A stretch of DNA of 64,000 nucleotides from Hyphomonadaceae bacterium. Lineage in GTDB: Bacteria; Pseudomonadota; Alphaproteobacteria; Caulobacterales; Hyphomonadaceae. Below, piece by piece: positions 7,722 through 16,407 of this stretch. The translations under genes and the position numbers were made by a program. The notes below the pieces were generated by a model that ran no database searches, was not told where the DNA came from, and saw only the letters and a list, made by a program, of their open reading frames with translations. Positions within the stretch are counted from its first letter, which is position 1; every line of letters begins with the position of its first letter. Location of the stretch: positions 31,977-95,976 of the forward strand of contig JANQQC010000045.1 of the NCBI GenBank assembly GCA_028285145.1, read 5' to 3'.

Positions 7722-8237
7722 ATGGCGATCAGACGACTGAAACTCAGCAAGGCAGGCCTCCTGGGTCTGATGTCGGCAATGCTGGCGGGAGCCGCAACAG
7801 CAGCGCCGTCCGCAATTGGGCGGTTCAATGACTGGACCGTTTATGAGGACACTGTGGGCGGTACGCGGATCTGCTTTGCGGCCACCGAAGCGACTGATAA
7901 GGCTCCGAAGTCTGCTTCCCATGGCGATGTATGGTTTTACGTCACCAACTGGGCGGACGGCGCAGCCCGCGGCCAACCCAGCCTGAAGGTGGGCTACGAG
8001 CTACGCGCTGACCTGCCGGCAAAGGCACGGATCGGGCGCTCGGTCTGGCCGATGTTTAATAATCAAAACGAGGCTTTCGCGGAGGATGAGGATGATCCGC
8101 GTATCGTTAGAGCCCTGAAGCGCGGGTCTGAGCTGCGTGTCGAGGCGGTCTCCGCGCGCAATACTGCGGTCGCTTATCACTTCTCTCTGAAGGGCTCCTC
8201 CAAGGCGATTGACCGCGCCGCAGCGGCCTGCCGCTGA
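7722..8237 (+). CDS. invasion-associated locus B (IalB)-like exported protein
   Basis: A 171-residue periplasmic protein. A classical signal peptide (basic RRLKLSK, hydrophobic stretch, GAATAAPSA) suggests cleavage near residue 27. The mature part has the IalB order: FNDWTVYED, a cysteine in RICFAATE, VWFYVTNW, a hydrophobic GYELRAD strand, then IVRALKRGSELRVEAVSARNT and a terminal cysteine (AAACR). The family occurs widely in alphaproteobacteria. Its molecular role is unclear and the invasion label comes from Bartonella. The downstream rlmN starts 27 bp after its stop and may be cotranscribed. Confidence 0.75.
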   Translation: MAIRRLKLSKAGLLGLMSAMLAGAATAAPSAIGRFNDWTVYEDTVGGTRICFAATEATDKAPKSASHGDVWFYVTNWADGAARGQPSLKVGYELRADLPAKARIGRSVWPMFNNQNEAFAEDEDDPRIVRALKRGSELRVEAVSARNTAVAYHFSLKGSSKAIDRAAAACR

Positions 8238-8264
8238 ATATCGCCCTGACGGCGCGGCCGTGTT

Positions 8265-9443
8265 ATGGGCCGCCTCATGAAGACCGAACTTGATCTGACC
8301 CGGCGGCCACAGGTCGCCGCTGCGCCGGTATCTCTTGCCGGTATGCCGGTCCCTGCTTTGCGCAGTGAGATGGAGGCGCTCGGCCTCGATCCGAAGAAAG
8401 CCAGGATGCGCGCGCACCAGCTGCGCCGTTGGATGCACTATTTCGGGGTGCAGGACTTCGACGGCATGACGGATATCGCCAAGGCTCTGCGCGCGCAGCT
8501 CGCCGAGCAGTACACACTGGAGCGGCCTGAAATCGTGGAGCACAAGATCTCGGTCGACGGCACGCAGAAATGGCTTACCCGGTTCGGCCCGAACGTCGAA
8601 GGCGAGAGCGTGTTCATCCCCGATGTCGCAAGGTCGGGCGCGCTTTGCGTCTCGTCGCAGGTTGGCTGTACGCTCAATTGCACCTTCTGCCATACCGGCA
8701 CGCAAAAGCTCGTTCGCAACCTGACGGCACAGGAGATTGTCGCGCAGGTGCTGATCGCGCGGGACGAGCTCGAAGAGTGGCCGTCAGCAGCTGAGAACCG
8801 CCGCCTGACCAATATCGTTTTCATGGGCATGGGCGAGCCGCTCTACAATCTGGATCATGTCGCCGACGCCATCGACACGATCTCCGACGGGGACGGACTG
8901 GCAATCGGTCGCCGGCGCATAACAGTCTCGACGGCGGGCGTTGCTCCGAAAATCCCCGAGCTTGGCGCTCGGACGGGTGCGATGCTTGCGATTTCCCTCC
9001 ACGCGGTGCGGGACGATCTGCGGGATGAGATCGTACCGATCAATCGCAAGTATGACCTGCAGACCCTGTTCGAGGCCATCCGGGCCTATCCGGACCTTGG
9101 CAATTCGAAACGGGTGACCTTTGAATATGTCATGCTGAAGGGCGTGAATGACTCCGCTGCTGAAGCGCGGGACCTCGTCAAACTGTTGCGCGGCGTCCCG
9201 GCCAAGATCAATCTGATCCCCTTCAATCCCTGGCCTGGCGCACCCTATGAGTGCTCGGACTGGGAAACCATCGAGGCCTTCGCCGACATTGTGAACCGCG
9301 CCGGCTATGCCTCACCCATCCGCACGCCCCGGGGCAGGGACATCTTCGCCGCCTGCGGGCAGTTGCGCTCGGAAAGCGTGAAGAAGAGCGCCGCCGAGAA
9401 GCGCCGCGAGGCGGCGGCTGCCGACACTCATCTGAGTCACTGA
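8265..9443 (+). CDS. rlmN: dual-specificity RNA methyltransferase RlmN
   Basis: A radical-SAM enzyme that methylates C2 of adenosine 2503 in 23S rRNA and A37 of some tRNAs. The Fe-S cysteines are in [11 protein letters not shown], the SAM-binding VFMGMGEPL follows, and the methyl-accepting cysteine is in AACGQLRSE near the C-terminus. At 392 residues it is of normal length. Initiation may be at 8265 or at the ATG at 8277; neither has a strong Shine-Dalgarno sequence. The last 7 nt overlap the convergent lipoprotein gene. Confidence 0.96.
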   Translation: MGRLMKTELDLTRRPQVAAAPVSLAGMPVPALRSEMEALGLDPKKARMRAHQLRRWMHYFGVQDFDGMTDIAKALRAQLAEQYTLERPEIVEHKISVDGTQKWLTRFGPNVEGESVFIPDVARSGALCVSSQVGCTLNCTFCHTGTQKLVRNLTAQEIVAQVLIARDELEEWPSAAENRRLTNIVFMGMGEPLYNLDHVADAIDTISDGDGLAIGRRRITVSTAGVAPKIPELGARTGAMLAISLHAVRDDLRDEIVPINRKYDLQTLFEAIRAYPDLGNSKRVTFEYVMLKGVNDSAAEARDLVKLLRGVPAKINLIPFNPWPGAPYECSDWETIEAFADIVNRAGYASPIRTPRGRDIFAACGQLRSESVKKSAAEKRREAAAADTHLSH

Positions 9444-9877
9444 GTGGCTGGATAGTACCAGACCCGAACAATCAATCCGTCATTGATCTCGTAGACTGCG
9501 AGTGCCGATTGTTCGGCTGTCGAGCCGTCTGCGCCTAGCCAGCTGGCGGTCTCCTGCACCGCGATGAAGGGGCCGTCCACCACTGAGCGCCCGAGCAAGC
9601 TGGTCGTTGCGCTCGGCGAAGCCACATAATCTGTCATTTGCGCCACGAGGTCCGCCTTGCCATCGGCGACAACAACAATCTGATCGCCCTCGACGCTGAG
9701 CCACTGAATGTCTGGATGCATCAGCGCTGACATCGCAGCGACATCCCGATCATTGTACGCCTCTGTGTAAGACGAGATGACCGTGTGTTGGCTGTTTTTC
9801 TGAATGGCCGCGCTCGATACGCACCCGGCCAGTGTCGAGCCAGCTGCGACTATCACAACCGTCGAGAAAAACTTCAT
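9437..9877 (-). CDS. SnoaL/NTF2-like lipoprotein
   Basis: A 146-residue protein with a lipoprotein signal (STLAGC, acylated C19). A small cone-shaped NTF2-like domain follows: [27 protein letters not shown], then strands ending [22 protein letters not shown]2-like domains can be enzymes or binding proteins, and no catalytic pair is evident. It is probably membrane-anchored in the periplasm and is not linked to any pathway by its neighbours. Confidence 0.75.
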   Translation of the reverse strand: MKFFSTVVIVAAGSTLAGCVSSAAIQKNSQHTVISSYTEAYNDRDVAAMSALMHPDIQWLSVEGDQIVVVADGKADLVAQMTDYVASPSATTSLLGRSVVDGPFIAVQETASWLGADGSTAEQSALAVYEINDGLIVRVWYYPATQ

Positions 9878-9907
9878 GGTTCACACCTCAGGCAAGGTGG
9901 AGCGATC

Positions 9908-9926
9908 GGGGCCCCAATGGGGCCTC
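9908..9926. terminator. weak hairpin between lipoprotein and GST genes
   Basis: GGCCCC-AAT-GGGGCC (9910-9924) with one further G-T and G-C pair outside. It lies between two minus-strand genes. No clear T run follows on either strand, so a terminator role is only possible. Confidence 0.3.
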
Positions 9927-9971
9927 TTACCATTTGTACGCCTGGTTCCGCCGAACAGCAAAAGGTGGGTC

Positions 9972-10583
9972 CTAGGCTGCCGCGCTTTCGCGCGCCGCAA
10001 CCCGGTCAAACCATGCGCTGACATTTTTCAGATCGCGGTTGAGTGGCTGGCCAACCGCTTCTCCGAAAGTGAGAAAGCAGAACAGCAGGACATCGGCGAG
10101 TGAGAAGTTTTCGCCTGCCAGAAAGGCTTTGCCATCCATCTGGCCGTCCAGCCATTTCAGCTTGTCCTGCGCGCAGGCTTTCAGGCCGTCGGCGGCTTCG
10201 GGGAGGCAGCGCATCCGATCCTGAAACATGGGCAGGCCTTCGCTGAATCGGAACCCATTGGCCAGCGGCTCGATGACGTTGAGGTCGGCCCAGCGGGTCC
10301 ATTGGCGTGTTTTGGCGCGCGCCTCCGGCGTTGATCCGATCAGGCTGTCGCCGGGATGGGTCTCATCGAGATATTCGCAAATGACCGTGATCTCGGTGAG
10401 GATCGATCCGTTATCCAGTTGCAGGGCAGGGAGCTGGCCGGCGGCGTTGACCTCCAAATAGGGCGCGGCCCGATTGGCCCCGGCCATGATGTCCACTTCT
10501 TCCATATCGAGAGAGATACCGCGTTCAGCGGCAAACATACGAACGACATGGGGGTTCGGGCCCACGGAATTGTAGAGTTTCAT
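9972..10583 (-). CDS. glutathione S-transferase family protein
   Basis: A 203-residue cytosolic GST. The N-terminal thioredoxin-fold domain begins MKLYNSVGPNPHVVRMF, with cis-proline GQLPAL and the glutathione-contact ILTEITVICEYLDE. The all-alpha domain contains FSLADVLLFCFL, the usual N-capping box. The start chosen puts the first beta strand at the N-terminus; an in-frame start 15 nt upstream is less likely. The substrate is not predictable. Confidence 0.88.
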   Translation of the reverse strand: MKLYNSVGPNPHVVRMFAAERGISLDMEEVDIMAGANRAAPYLEVNAAGQLPALQLDNGSILTEITVICEYLDETHPGDSLIGSTPEARAKTRQWTRWADLNVIEPLANGFRFSEGLPMFQDRMRCLPEAADGLKACAQDKLKWLDGQMDGKAFLAGENFSLADVLLFCFLTFGEAVGQPLNRDLKNVSAWFDRVAARESAAA

Positions 10584-10646
10584 TCTGGCTGTCCTCACTT
10601 GATATCTATTATGAGGAGCATGCTGCGCGCCTTTACCGGCCGTCTG

Positions 10647-11657
10647 TCAACGCTTCGCAGACCGGACCATGAAGGCGTGCGCGGCCTCTCCGACAAAGTC
10701 GGACAGTTCGAGGATGTCGCTGATAGCGGTGCGGACGCTTTCCTCGCTCCATTCGCCTGTGACCAGGTTGAGCAGGTCGAACCGGTCCCCGCCACCCTCA
10801 AGATTGATCACGAGATGCTGCCCGAAGGCCGTGGCCTTGATCTTGTCGCCATGGGCGAGCTCTGCAACGCGCTCAATCACCGCCGGATTGAAAATGGCGC
10901 GCGCCTCGGTCTGATCATTGCTGCGCAGCTTGAAACGGCGTGAGAAGATTTGAGGTCCGAGATCGACCTCGTCGAGATCAGCTTTGCTGACATTGCGTGG
11001 CCAGCTGGTTGACCTTGTTCGCAACTGCGTGACGCCCTGAAGGCGCAGCGGGGCCGTCAGCACGATGACAAGGTGATGAATGTCTGGTGCCTCATCGACA
11101 CTTTCGACCCATTCGAAGGCGGCGAAGGTGACGCCTTCACGTTCGCCCAGAAACCCGTCTTCCAGACGCGCGCTTGTCGCCTGGTTCGCATAGATCGCCC
11201 GTTGCTCCGGCGTCCCGCCAATCACCGTCGCCGGCGCGGCCATGACACCGGCCTGCCGGGCGGCCTCAAGCGCGTCATCCATACCGCCATGCGTCTCCAG
11301 CATCTTAACGGCCTCGCGGATTTCCTTTGGCGCGCGTTTCCAGTTGGCAAAGGCTTTCAGGGAGGGCGGAGCTCCGCCGGGTGCCGGAACATATGTAAAG
11401 CCCGCCCGGGCCGCGAAAGCTGACAAGGCCTTCGACCGCACCAGAAACCGGCTCTGACTTCGCAGCAGGAGGCCGACGAATCGATCCCTGAACAGGATGA
11501 GGATGCCGAAGATGCAGGCCAGAAAGCCGACAATGAACAGGGGGATGTGCAGGATGATGCCGAAGAATCCGTCCGGCAGGATGCCATCCAGAGTCATGTT
11601 TAGAACAAAGAACAGAATAATCCCAATGGACATCGGCAGGCCGAGGCCCTTAGGCAC
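10647..11657 (-). CDS. DUF3137-type membrane protein, start uncertain
   Basis: The coordinates use a GTG start and give 336 residues. Two hydrophobic segments lie near the N-terminus (SIGIILFFVLNMTL, then GIILHIPLFIVGFLACIFG), followed by a soluble domain with strands such as FGQHLVINLEGG. It resembles DUF3137 proteins, whose function is unknown. The GTG has a poorly spaced ribosome site (AAAGG one base away). The same frame stays open for 42 more codons upstream to the TGA of the J-domain gene and encodes protein-like sequence (IERLPGFDGVQAEFDHEFG). A CTG at 11781-11783 lies 7 nt after AAGGA, so the real protein may be 378 residues starting there. Confidence 0.65.
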   Translation of the reverse strand: MPKGLGLPMSIGIILFFVLNMTLDGILPDGFFGIILHIPLFIVGFLACIFGILILFRDRFVGLLLRSQSRFLVRSKALSAFAARAGFTYVPAPGGAPPSLKAFANWKRAPKEIREAVKMLETHGGMDDALEAARQAGVMAAPATVIGGTPEQRAIYANQATSARLEDGFLGEREGVTFAAFEWVESVDEAPDIHHLVIVLTAPLRLQGVTQLRTRSTSWPRNVSKADLDEVDLGPQIFSRRFKLRSNDQTEARAIFNPAVIERVAELAHGDKIKATAFGQHLVINLEGGGDRFDLLNLVTGEWSEESVRTAISDILELSDFVGEAAHAFMVRSAKR

Positions 11658-11786
11658 GCCTTTGGAATCCCGCTCGTCCTGCGGCAGCCGAGCGAGCTCC
11701 AGTCCGAATTCGTGGTCAAACTCTGCCTGAACGCCGTCAAAGCCTGGCAGGCGTTCAATCTCGCTCCAGCTCCGCGCGGCCAGCGG

Positions 11787-12401
11787 TCAGTCCTTCATCA
11801 GGCCGGCGGCCTTGAGCGTCTTGCCGGCGCGGATCACACGGGACAGCTTATGCTCAGAGCTTCGGTCCCCGCCATTGGAGTCCGGGTGAAAGCGGCGCAC
11901 ATAATCGGCATAGCGCGCGCGAATGTCGGCGGGCGTTGCGGCCTCATCGAGGTCGAGCTCATTGAGCGCGCGGACCTGCAGCTGCGTCCGGCGGCGCTGT
12001 TCCTGACGCGCAGCATCGGCGACGCCATCCTCGAACAGGTCCCGTCCACGCCATTTGCGCATATCGTGCGCATCGGCCGACTTCTTGCCGGCCATGGGGC
12101 CGCTGCCAAACTTCCACGTCTTCTTGAAGCCATGGCGCGCTTCTTCGTTGAAGCGTTTGAGATCCTCGTCGCTCATGCCTTCGAAGAAATTGAATCGGCG
12201 ATTGTACTCGCCCGCATGGCGCTGGCAGAACCAGTGCCGTCCATTGCCATTGCGCTTGGGGGCCGGAAACTCTCCCGCCAGCTCGCAATCATCATGCTCG
12301 CAGACGCGCGTTTTCTTCGCGCGTTCGCGCGATTTATCGGCTGCGGGAGGCTTCACCCGGATGTCGGTGAACTTCACGCGGTATGGAAAAGATCCGTCCA
12401 T
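11787..12401 (-). CDS. J-domain protein (DnaJ-like co-chaperone)
   Basis: A 204-residue protein with the J domain at the C-terminus: LNELDLDEAATPADIRARYADYVRRFHPD, with HPD intact, then helix IV ending KTLKAAGLMKD. The N-terminal half has CEHDDC and, further on, FCQRHAGEYN, a likely small metal-binding site (C-x4-C...C-x2-H). Alphaproteobacteria commonly encode this arrangement beside bolA, as here. It should stimulate a DnaK/HscA-type ATPase, but the client is unknown. The stop codon is in frame with the following DUF3137 gene. Confidence 0.88.
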   Translation of the reverse strand: MDGSFPYRVKFTDIRVKPPAADKSRERAKKTRVCEHDDCELAGEFPAPKRNGNGRHWFCQRHAGEYNRRFNFFEGMSDEDLKRFNEEARHGFKKTWKFGSGPMAGKKSADAHDMRKWRGRDLFEDGVADAARQEQRRRTQLQVRALNELDLDEAATPADIRARYADYVRRFHPDSNGGDRSSEHKLSRVIRAGKTLKAAGLMKD

Positions 12402-12441
12402 GGGGCCAGATAGTGGGGCGCAGCGGTTAAGGAGACAAGAA

Positions 12442-12714
12442 TTGACACGCAGGATTGACCGGATTCGTGACCTTCTGACCGAAGCTTTTCAGCCCGTTTC
12501 ACTTGAGGTTGTAGACGACAGCGCCCGGCACGCGGGTCACGCGGGCGCATCTCCAGAAGGGGAGACCCATTTCAACGTCGCAATTACCAGCGAAGCGTTT
12601 GAAGGATTAAGCCGGGTTCAGGTCCAGCGCGCAGTGAATATGGTGATGGCGGAAGAGTTCGAAACCGGCCTTCACGCCCTCTCCATCAAGGCCGGGCCGC
12701 CCTCATCAGACTGA
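12442..12714 (+). CDS. BolA-family protein
   Basis: A 90-residue BolA/YrbA-type protein, probably a partner of monothiol glutaredoxins in Fe-S handling. Conserved parts are GETHFNVAITSEAFEGLSRVQVQRAV and the histidine in GLHALSI. I place the start at TTG 12442 because AAGGAG (12429-12434) sits 7 nt upstream and the protein then begins LTRRIDRIRDLL as the family does. It is divergent from the J-domain gene with only 40 bp between them. Confidence 0.88.
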   Translation: MTRRIDRIRDLLTEAFQPVSLEVVDDSARHAGHAGASPEGETHFNVAITSEAFEGLSRVQVQRAVNMVMAEEFETGLHALSIKAGPPSSD

Positions 12715-12823
12715 GTGATGCTTAATCGGGCGTTTTCGCGATTGCCTCGTTATCGCCCCGATCCGGAAATCACGGCTTAATCGCACTGTGTCAGGTTCCG
12801 CTACAATAGGGCGGAGAGAAATC

Positions 12824-13489
12824 ATGCGGACTCGTATCGTGGTCCTCGCCAGTCTGGCACTGGCCGGCTGTGCGGGCGGAATGTCGAAAGATGAATGTCT
12901 TTATGCGGACTGGAAGTCAGTCGGCTATGAAGATGGCGCGCGCGGCGCGCCGGCCAGCGCGATTGCGCCGCGTCGACAGGCCTGTGCCTCCAAGGCGGGT
13001 GTCACGCTTAATATGGACGCGTATCTCGAGGGTCGTGCAATCGGCCTTGCGCAATACTGCACGCCATCGAACGGATTTGCCGTCGGCGCGCAGGGCCGCG
13101 TTTATAACGGTGTCTGCCACGGCTATAACGAAGCGGCCTTCAAGTCCGAGTTCTGGGACGGGGCGCATCTCTATAAGCTGAAGTCTGTCGTCCAGAGCGC
13201 GTCCGCCGCTGTCCGCTCAGCCGAGCGGGACCTTGAGGCGATCCATTATGACATCGCCTTTACCGAGGCCGCCCTGATCGCGCCCGAGACCACGATCGTT
13301 GAGCGCATCGAGCTTTTGGCTGAACTCAAACACCTCAATGAGGAACAGTATCGCATCGAGGAAGCCATGATTGGCCTGCAGCTCGCGCATCAGGACGCCC
13401 GCCGGGAGCTTGAGTCCTATGAGTGGCGGCTAGCCTCTGAAGGAAGCTCGGACGCTCGCACCAAGACGGCGCTCGCCATCCTGCGCTAA
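12824..13489 (+). CDS. DUF2799-type lipoprotein
   Basis: A 221-residue lipoprotein with a short signal and lipobox LALAGC (C16). The N-terminal part has the DUF2799 pattern DWKSVGYEDGARG, CASKAGV, YLEGRAIGLAQYC and GFAVGAQG. Residues about 120-210 form a long charged helical, probably coiled-coil region (SAERDLEAIHYD, LELLAELKHLNEEQ). The start ATG follows a purine-rich GGAGAGAA. Function is unknown, and the helical tail suggests an envelope-spanning or oligomeric structural role. Confidence 0.75.
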   Translation: MRTRIVVLASLALAGCAGGMSKDECLYADWKSVGYEDGARGAPASAIAPRRQACASKAGVTLNMDAYLEGRAIGLAQYCTPSNGFAVGAQGRVYNGVCHGYNEAAFKSEFWDGAHLYKLKSVVQSASAAVRSAERDLEAIHYDIAFTEAALIAPETTIVERIELLAELKHLNEEQYRIEEAMIGLQLAHQDARRELESYEWRLASEGSSDARTKTALAILR

Positions 13490-13554
13490 AGGCGACCGGC
13501 GAAAAACTGGCGTCATTGTCCCCGGTGGCTATGCTGGCCGCTGAGGAGACACAA

Positions 13555-14373
13555 ATGGAAGATTTCAAGGACAAGGTTGCCGTCATAACGGGCGGCGCAA
13601 CCGGGATCGGTTTCGCGCTGGCAAAAGGGCTTGGCGCGGAAGGCGCGAAGGTCGTTATCGGCGAGCCACGGCAGGACCGGCTGGATGAGGCGGTCGCGGC
13701 CCTTACAGCAGAAGGGATCGAAGCGCGTGCAGTAGTATGCGACGTGCGCGATCTTGCGAGCGTCGAAGCGCTTGCGGATTTCGCATGGAGCGCGTTGGGG
13801 CAGGTCGATCTTGTCTTCAATAATGCGGGGGTTGGGCTGGGTCAGAAACGGCTCGTCAATTCAGAGATGGACGATGTCCGGAACCTATTCGACGTGAATT
13901 TCTGGGGTGTCTGGCACGGCTGCAAAGTCTTTGGCGAGCGCATGATCAAGCAGGGCACGCCGGCCGCCATCTACAATACCGGGTCTGAGAACTCCCTGTT
14001 CATCGCCGTTCCGGCGAACGCCGCCTACGTCGCTTCCAAACACGCCGTGCTTGGCCTTACCGACAGTCTCGACGAGGAGATGCCGGACTTCATTCGCGTC
14101 GGTGTGATCATTCCGGGTTTTGTGCATTCTGAAATGACCCGCGGACCCTTCGGCGAACTGGCCATGAAAGCTGACGATTTCGCGGCGATTATCCTCAGGC
14201 AGGTCAAAGCAGGGGAACGTTATTGCGTCAGCCATCCCTACAACATCGAACGTGTCGAGGAACGCATGGCCCCGATCAGGAAGGCGTACGAGACCTATGC
14301 GCCCCGCTATGAGGGCGACGAGGAACACGATGTCCGGACCCTCATCGAGAAAGTCCGGGGCAAGTCGGTTTAG
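13555..14373 (+). CDS. SDR-family NAD(P)-dependent oxidoreductase
   Basis: A classical short-chain dehydrogenase (272 residues): cofactor motif TGGATGIG near the N-terminus, NNAG at the fourth strand, and catalytic YVASK. GAGGAG lies 6-8 nt upstream of the chosen ATG. The substrate is unknown. The C-terminal part (YAPRYEGDEEHDVRTLIEKV) is unremarkable. It is convergent with trxB, 6 bp away. Confidence 0.9.
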   Translation: MEDFKDKVAVITGGATGIGFALAKGLGAEGAKVVIGEPRQDRLDEAVAALTAEGIEARAVVCDVRDLASVEALADFAWSALGQVDLVFNNAGVGLGQKRLVNSEMDDVRNLFDVNFWGVWHGCKVFGERMIKQGTPAAIYNTGSENSLFIAVPANAAYVASKHAVLGLTDSLDEEMPDFIRVGVIIPGFVHSEMTRGPFGELAMKADDFAAIILRQVKAGERYCVSHPYNIERVEERMAPIRKAYETYAPRYEGDEEHDVRTLIEKVRGKSV

Positions 14374-14379
14374 GGGCGG

Positions 14380-15348
14380 CTACTCCGCCGCCACGGCTTC
14401 TTTCAGCGCGGCTTCTTCTTCCAGCCAGCGCTCGGCTTCCAGGGCGGCCATGCAGCCCATGCCGGCCGCTGTCACGGCCTGCCGATAGATTTCATCGGTG
14501 ACATCACCTGCAGCGAACACGCCGGGTATGTTGGTTGCCGTCGAATCCGGCGCGGTGAGAATGTAGCCATTGTCCTTCATGTCGACCTTGCCGGTGAACA
14601 GCTCGGTCGAGGGGGCATGGCCGATCGCGATGAAGACGCCATGGACCGGGACGAGCGTGGTCTCGCCTGTGTTCCGGTTCTTGATCTTCGCGCCAGTGAC
14701 GCCGAGCGGATTCTCATCACCGACAACTTCTTCCAGCTCGGAGTCCCAGAGAATCTCGACCTTGGGGTTCTTGAATAGCCGGTCCTGCAGGATCTTCTCG
14801 GCCCGCAGGGAGTCGCGGCGATGCACGAGGGTGACCTTGGAGGCAAAGTTCGTGAGGAAGAGGGCTTCTTCCACAGCAGTGTTGCCGCCGCCGACCACAA
14901 TCACGTCTTTCTCGCGATAGAAGAAGCCGTCGCACGTTGCGCAAGCCGAGACGCCGAAGCCCTGAAACTTGTCTTCCGAAGGCAGGCCGAGCCATTTCGC
15001 TTGCGCGCCGGTGGAGATGATGAGGGCATCGCCGGTGTAGACCGTGCCGCTTTCGCCGATGGCGCGGAACGGGCGCGCATCCAGATCGACCTCCGCGATG
15101 TGATCCTCGGCGGTTTCCGTGCCCATCTTCTCTGCATGCTCGCGCATCTTGTCCATCAGCTCGGGGCCCTGGATTTCGGCAAATCCGGGATAGTTCTCCA
15201 CATCAGTGGTGATGGTCAGCTGGCCGCCAGGCTGCAGACCCGCCACGACCAGCGTCTTGCGCATGGCGCGCGCGGCGTAGATGGCGGCCGTCCAGCCGGC
15301 CGGGCCGGAGCCGATGATCAGGATTTCGGCGTGCTTCGTATCGCTCAT
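14380..15348 (-). CDS. trxB: thioredoxin-disulfide reductase
   Basis: A 322-residue FAD/NADPH flavoprotein that reduces thioredoxin in the cytoplasm. FAD motif GSGPAGWTAAIYAAR, redox-active CATC (SACATCDGFF), NADPH motif VGGGNTAVEEALFL, and the second FAD contact GVFAAGDVTDEIYRQAVTAAGMGC are all present. The length is normal. Confidence 0.97.
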   Translation of the reverse strand: MSDTKHAEILIIGSGPAGWTAAIYAARAMRKTLVVAGLQPGGQLTITTDVENYPGFAEIQGPELMDKMREHAEKMGTETAEDHIAEVDLDARPFRAIGESGTVYTGDALIISTGAQAKWLGLPSEDKFQGFGVSACATCDGFFYREKDVIVVGGGNTAVEEALFLTNFASKVTLVHRRDSLRAEKILQDRLFKNPKVEILWDSELEEVVGDENPLGVTGAKIKNRNTGETTLVPVHGVFIAIGHAPSTELFTGKVDMKDNGYILTAPDSTATNIPGVFAAGDVTDEIYRQAVTAAGMGCMAALEAERWLEEEAALKEAVAAE

Positions 15349-15456
15349 GGCGTGCGCTCCTTCGAAAAAGGGCAGGGGAATCGTTGGAGCCTATGTATGG
15401 GGTTTTGAGACGCGGGATGAAAGTCCCGGGCCTGCTCACAAGAGTGTGCAGTGGGG

Positions 15457-16326
15457 TTAAATCGGCTCACTAACGACTTCAACGGTCGCATGGGAGACAT
15501 CAAACGCCTCCTTCAGCCGGGCCTTGATGTCCCGCCTCAGGGTTTCCGGGCAGGCCCCTGACGCGCAGGTGACTTCCAGTGTGACCATGGGTTTCGCCTC
15601 TGTCAGCTGCCAGGCATGTACGTGCGATACACGGCTTGCTTCCGGGATGAGCGCTTCAAGATCGGCAATGATCGCAGCCGAGGATAATGTCTCGGGAGCG
15701 CCCTGCAGAAGGATGTGGCCGGATTTGCGCACGATCCGCAGACCTGCCCATGTGATCAGTGCAGCCACGAGCGTGGAAAGGAGCGGGTCAATCGGGGTCC
15801 AGCCCGTCCCGATGATGATAAGGGCGGCGGCGATGGCGGCGACCGAACCAAGCAGGTCCCCTGCGACATGCCAGAGCGCGCCGGACAGGTTGAGATCGTC
15901 ATGATCTCCACCATGCAGCACGGTAAAGGCGGCCACATTCACAAACAGTCCGCCAACCGCGATCCATAACATCAGGCTGCCCATAATGGGCTGAGGGTCC
16001 AACAGGCGCATACCCGCCTCGAACAGGATCCAGACGGCCAGCACGATCAAGGCAAGTCCGTTGACGAAGGCCGCCAGAATCTTGAACCGCGCAAAGCCAT
16101 AGGACCGGCGCTCATCGGCCGGCCGTTCAGCAAGGTAGTAGCCAATCCAGGCAAGGGTGAGCGAACCGGCATCGGTCAGCATGTGCGCCGCATCCGCCAG
16201 CAGAGCGAGGGAGCCTGACAGGATGCCACCGATGACCTCGACCCCCATAAAGGAGAAGGTCAGAACGGCCGCGACCGCAACGCGCCAGCGGGCGTCCGAA
16301 TGTGCATGAGCGTGATCGTGCGCCAT
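15457..16326 (-). CDS. cation diffusion facilitator (zinc/cadmium/cobalt exporter)
   Basis: A CzcD/ZitB-type antiporter (289 residues) that exports divalent metal ions in exchange for protons. It opens with a histidine-rich MAHDHAHAHSD, followed by six membrane segments. The metal-site motifs are LLADAAHMLTDAG in TM2 and LWHVAGDLLGS in TM5. A cytoplasmic C-terminal domain (VSHVHAWQLTEAKPMVTLEV) ends the protein. A GTG nine bases upstream is an alternative start. The 72 bp upstream contain no metal-regulator site I can name. Confidence 0.93.
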   Translation of the reverse strand: MAHDHAHAHSDARWRVAVAAVLTFSFMGVEVIGGILSGSLALLADAAHMLTDAGSLTLAWIGYYLAERPADERRSYGFARFKILAAFVNGLALIVLAVWILFEAGMRLLDPQPIMGSLMLWIAVGGLFVNVAAFTVLHGGDHDDLNLSGALWHVAGDLLGSVAAIAAALIIIGTGWTPIDPLLSTLVAALITWAGLRIVRKSGHILLQGAPETLSSAAIIADLEALIPEASRVSHVHAWQLTEAKPMVTLEVTCASGACPETLRRDIKARLKEAFDVSHATVEVVSEPI

Positions 16327-16407
16327 CAGGTTCACATGCTTTCGGCTGGCGATACTGTCAACAAATAACCCATGAAAATCAGAGTATTAGAATGTGATAT
16401 CGTAGCG

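Noticed and set aside
15413..15428. CGGGA-TGAAAG-TCCCG repeat between trxB and the cation exporter
   Set aside because: Five-base arms and no T tract make it indistinguishable from chance.
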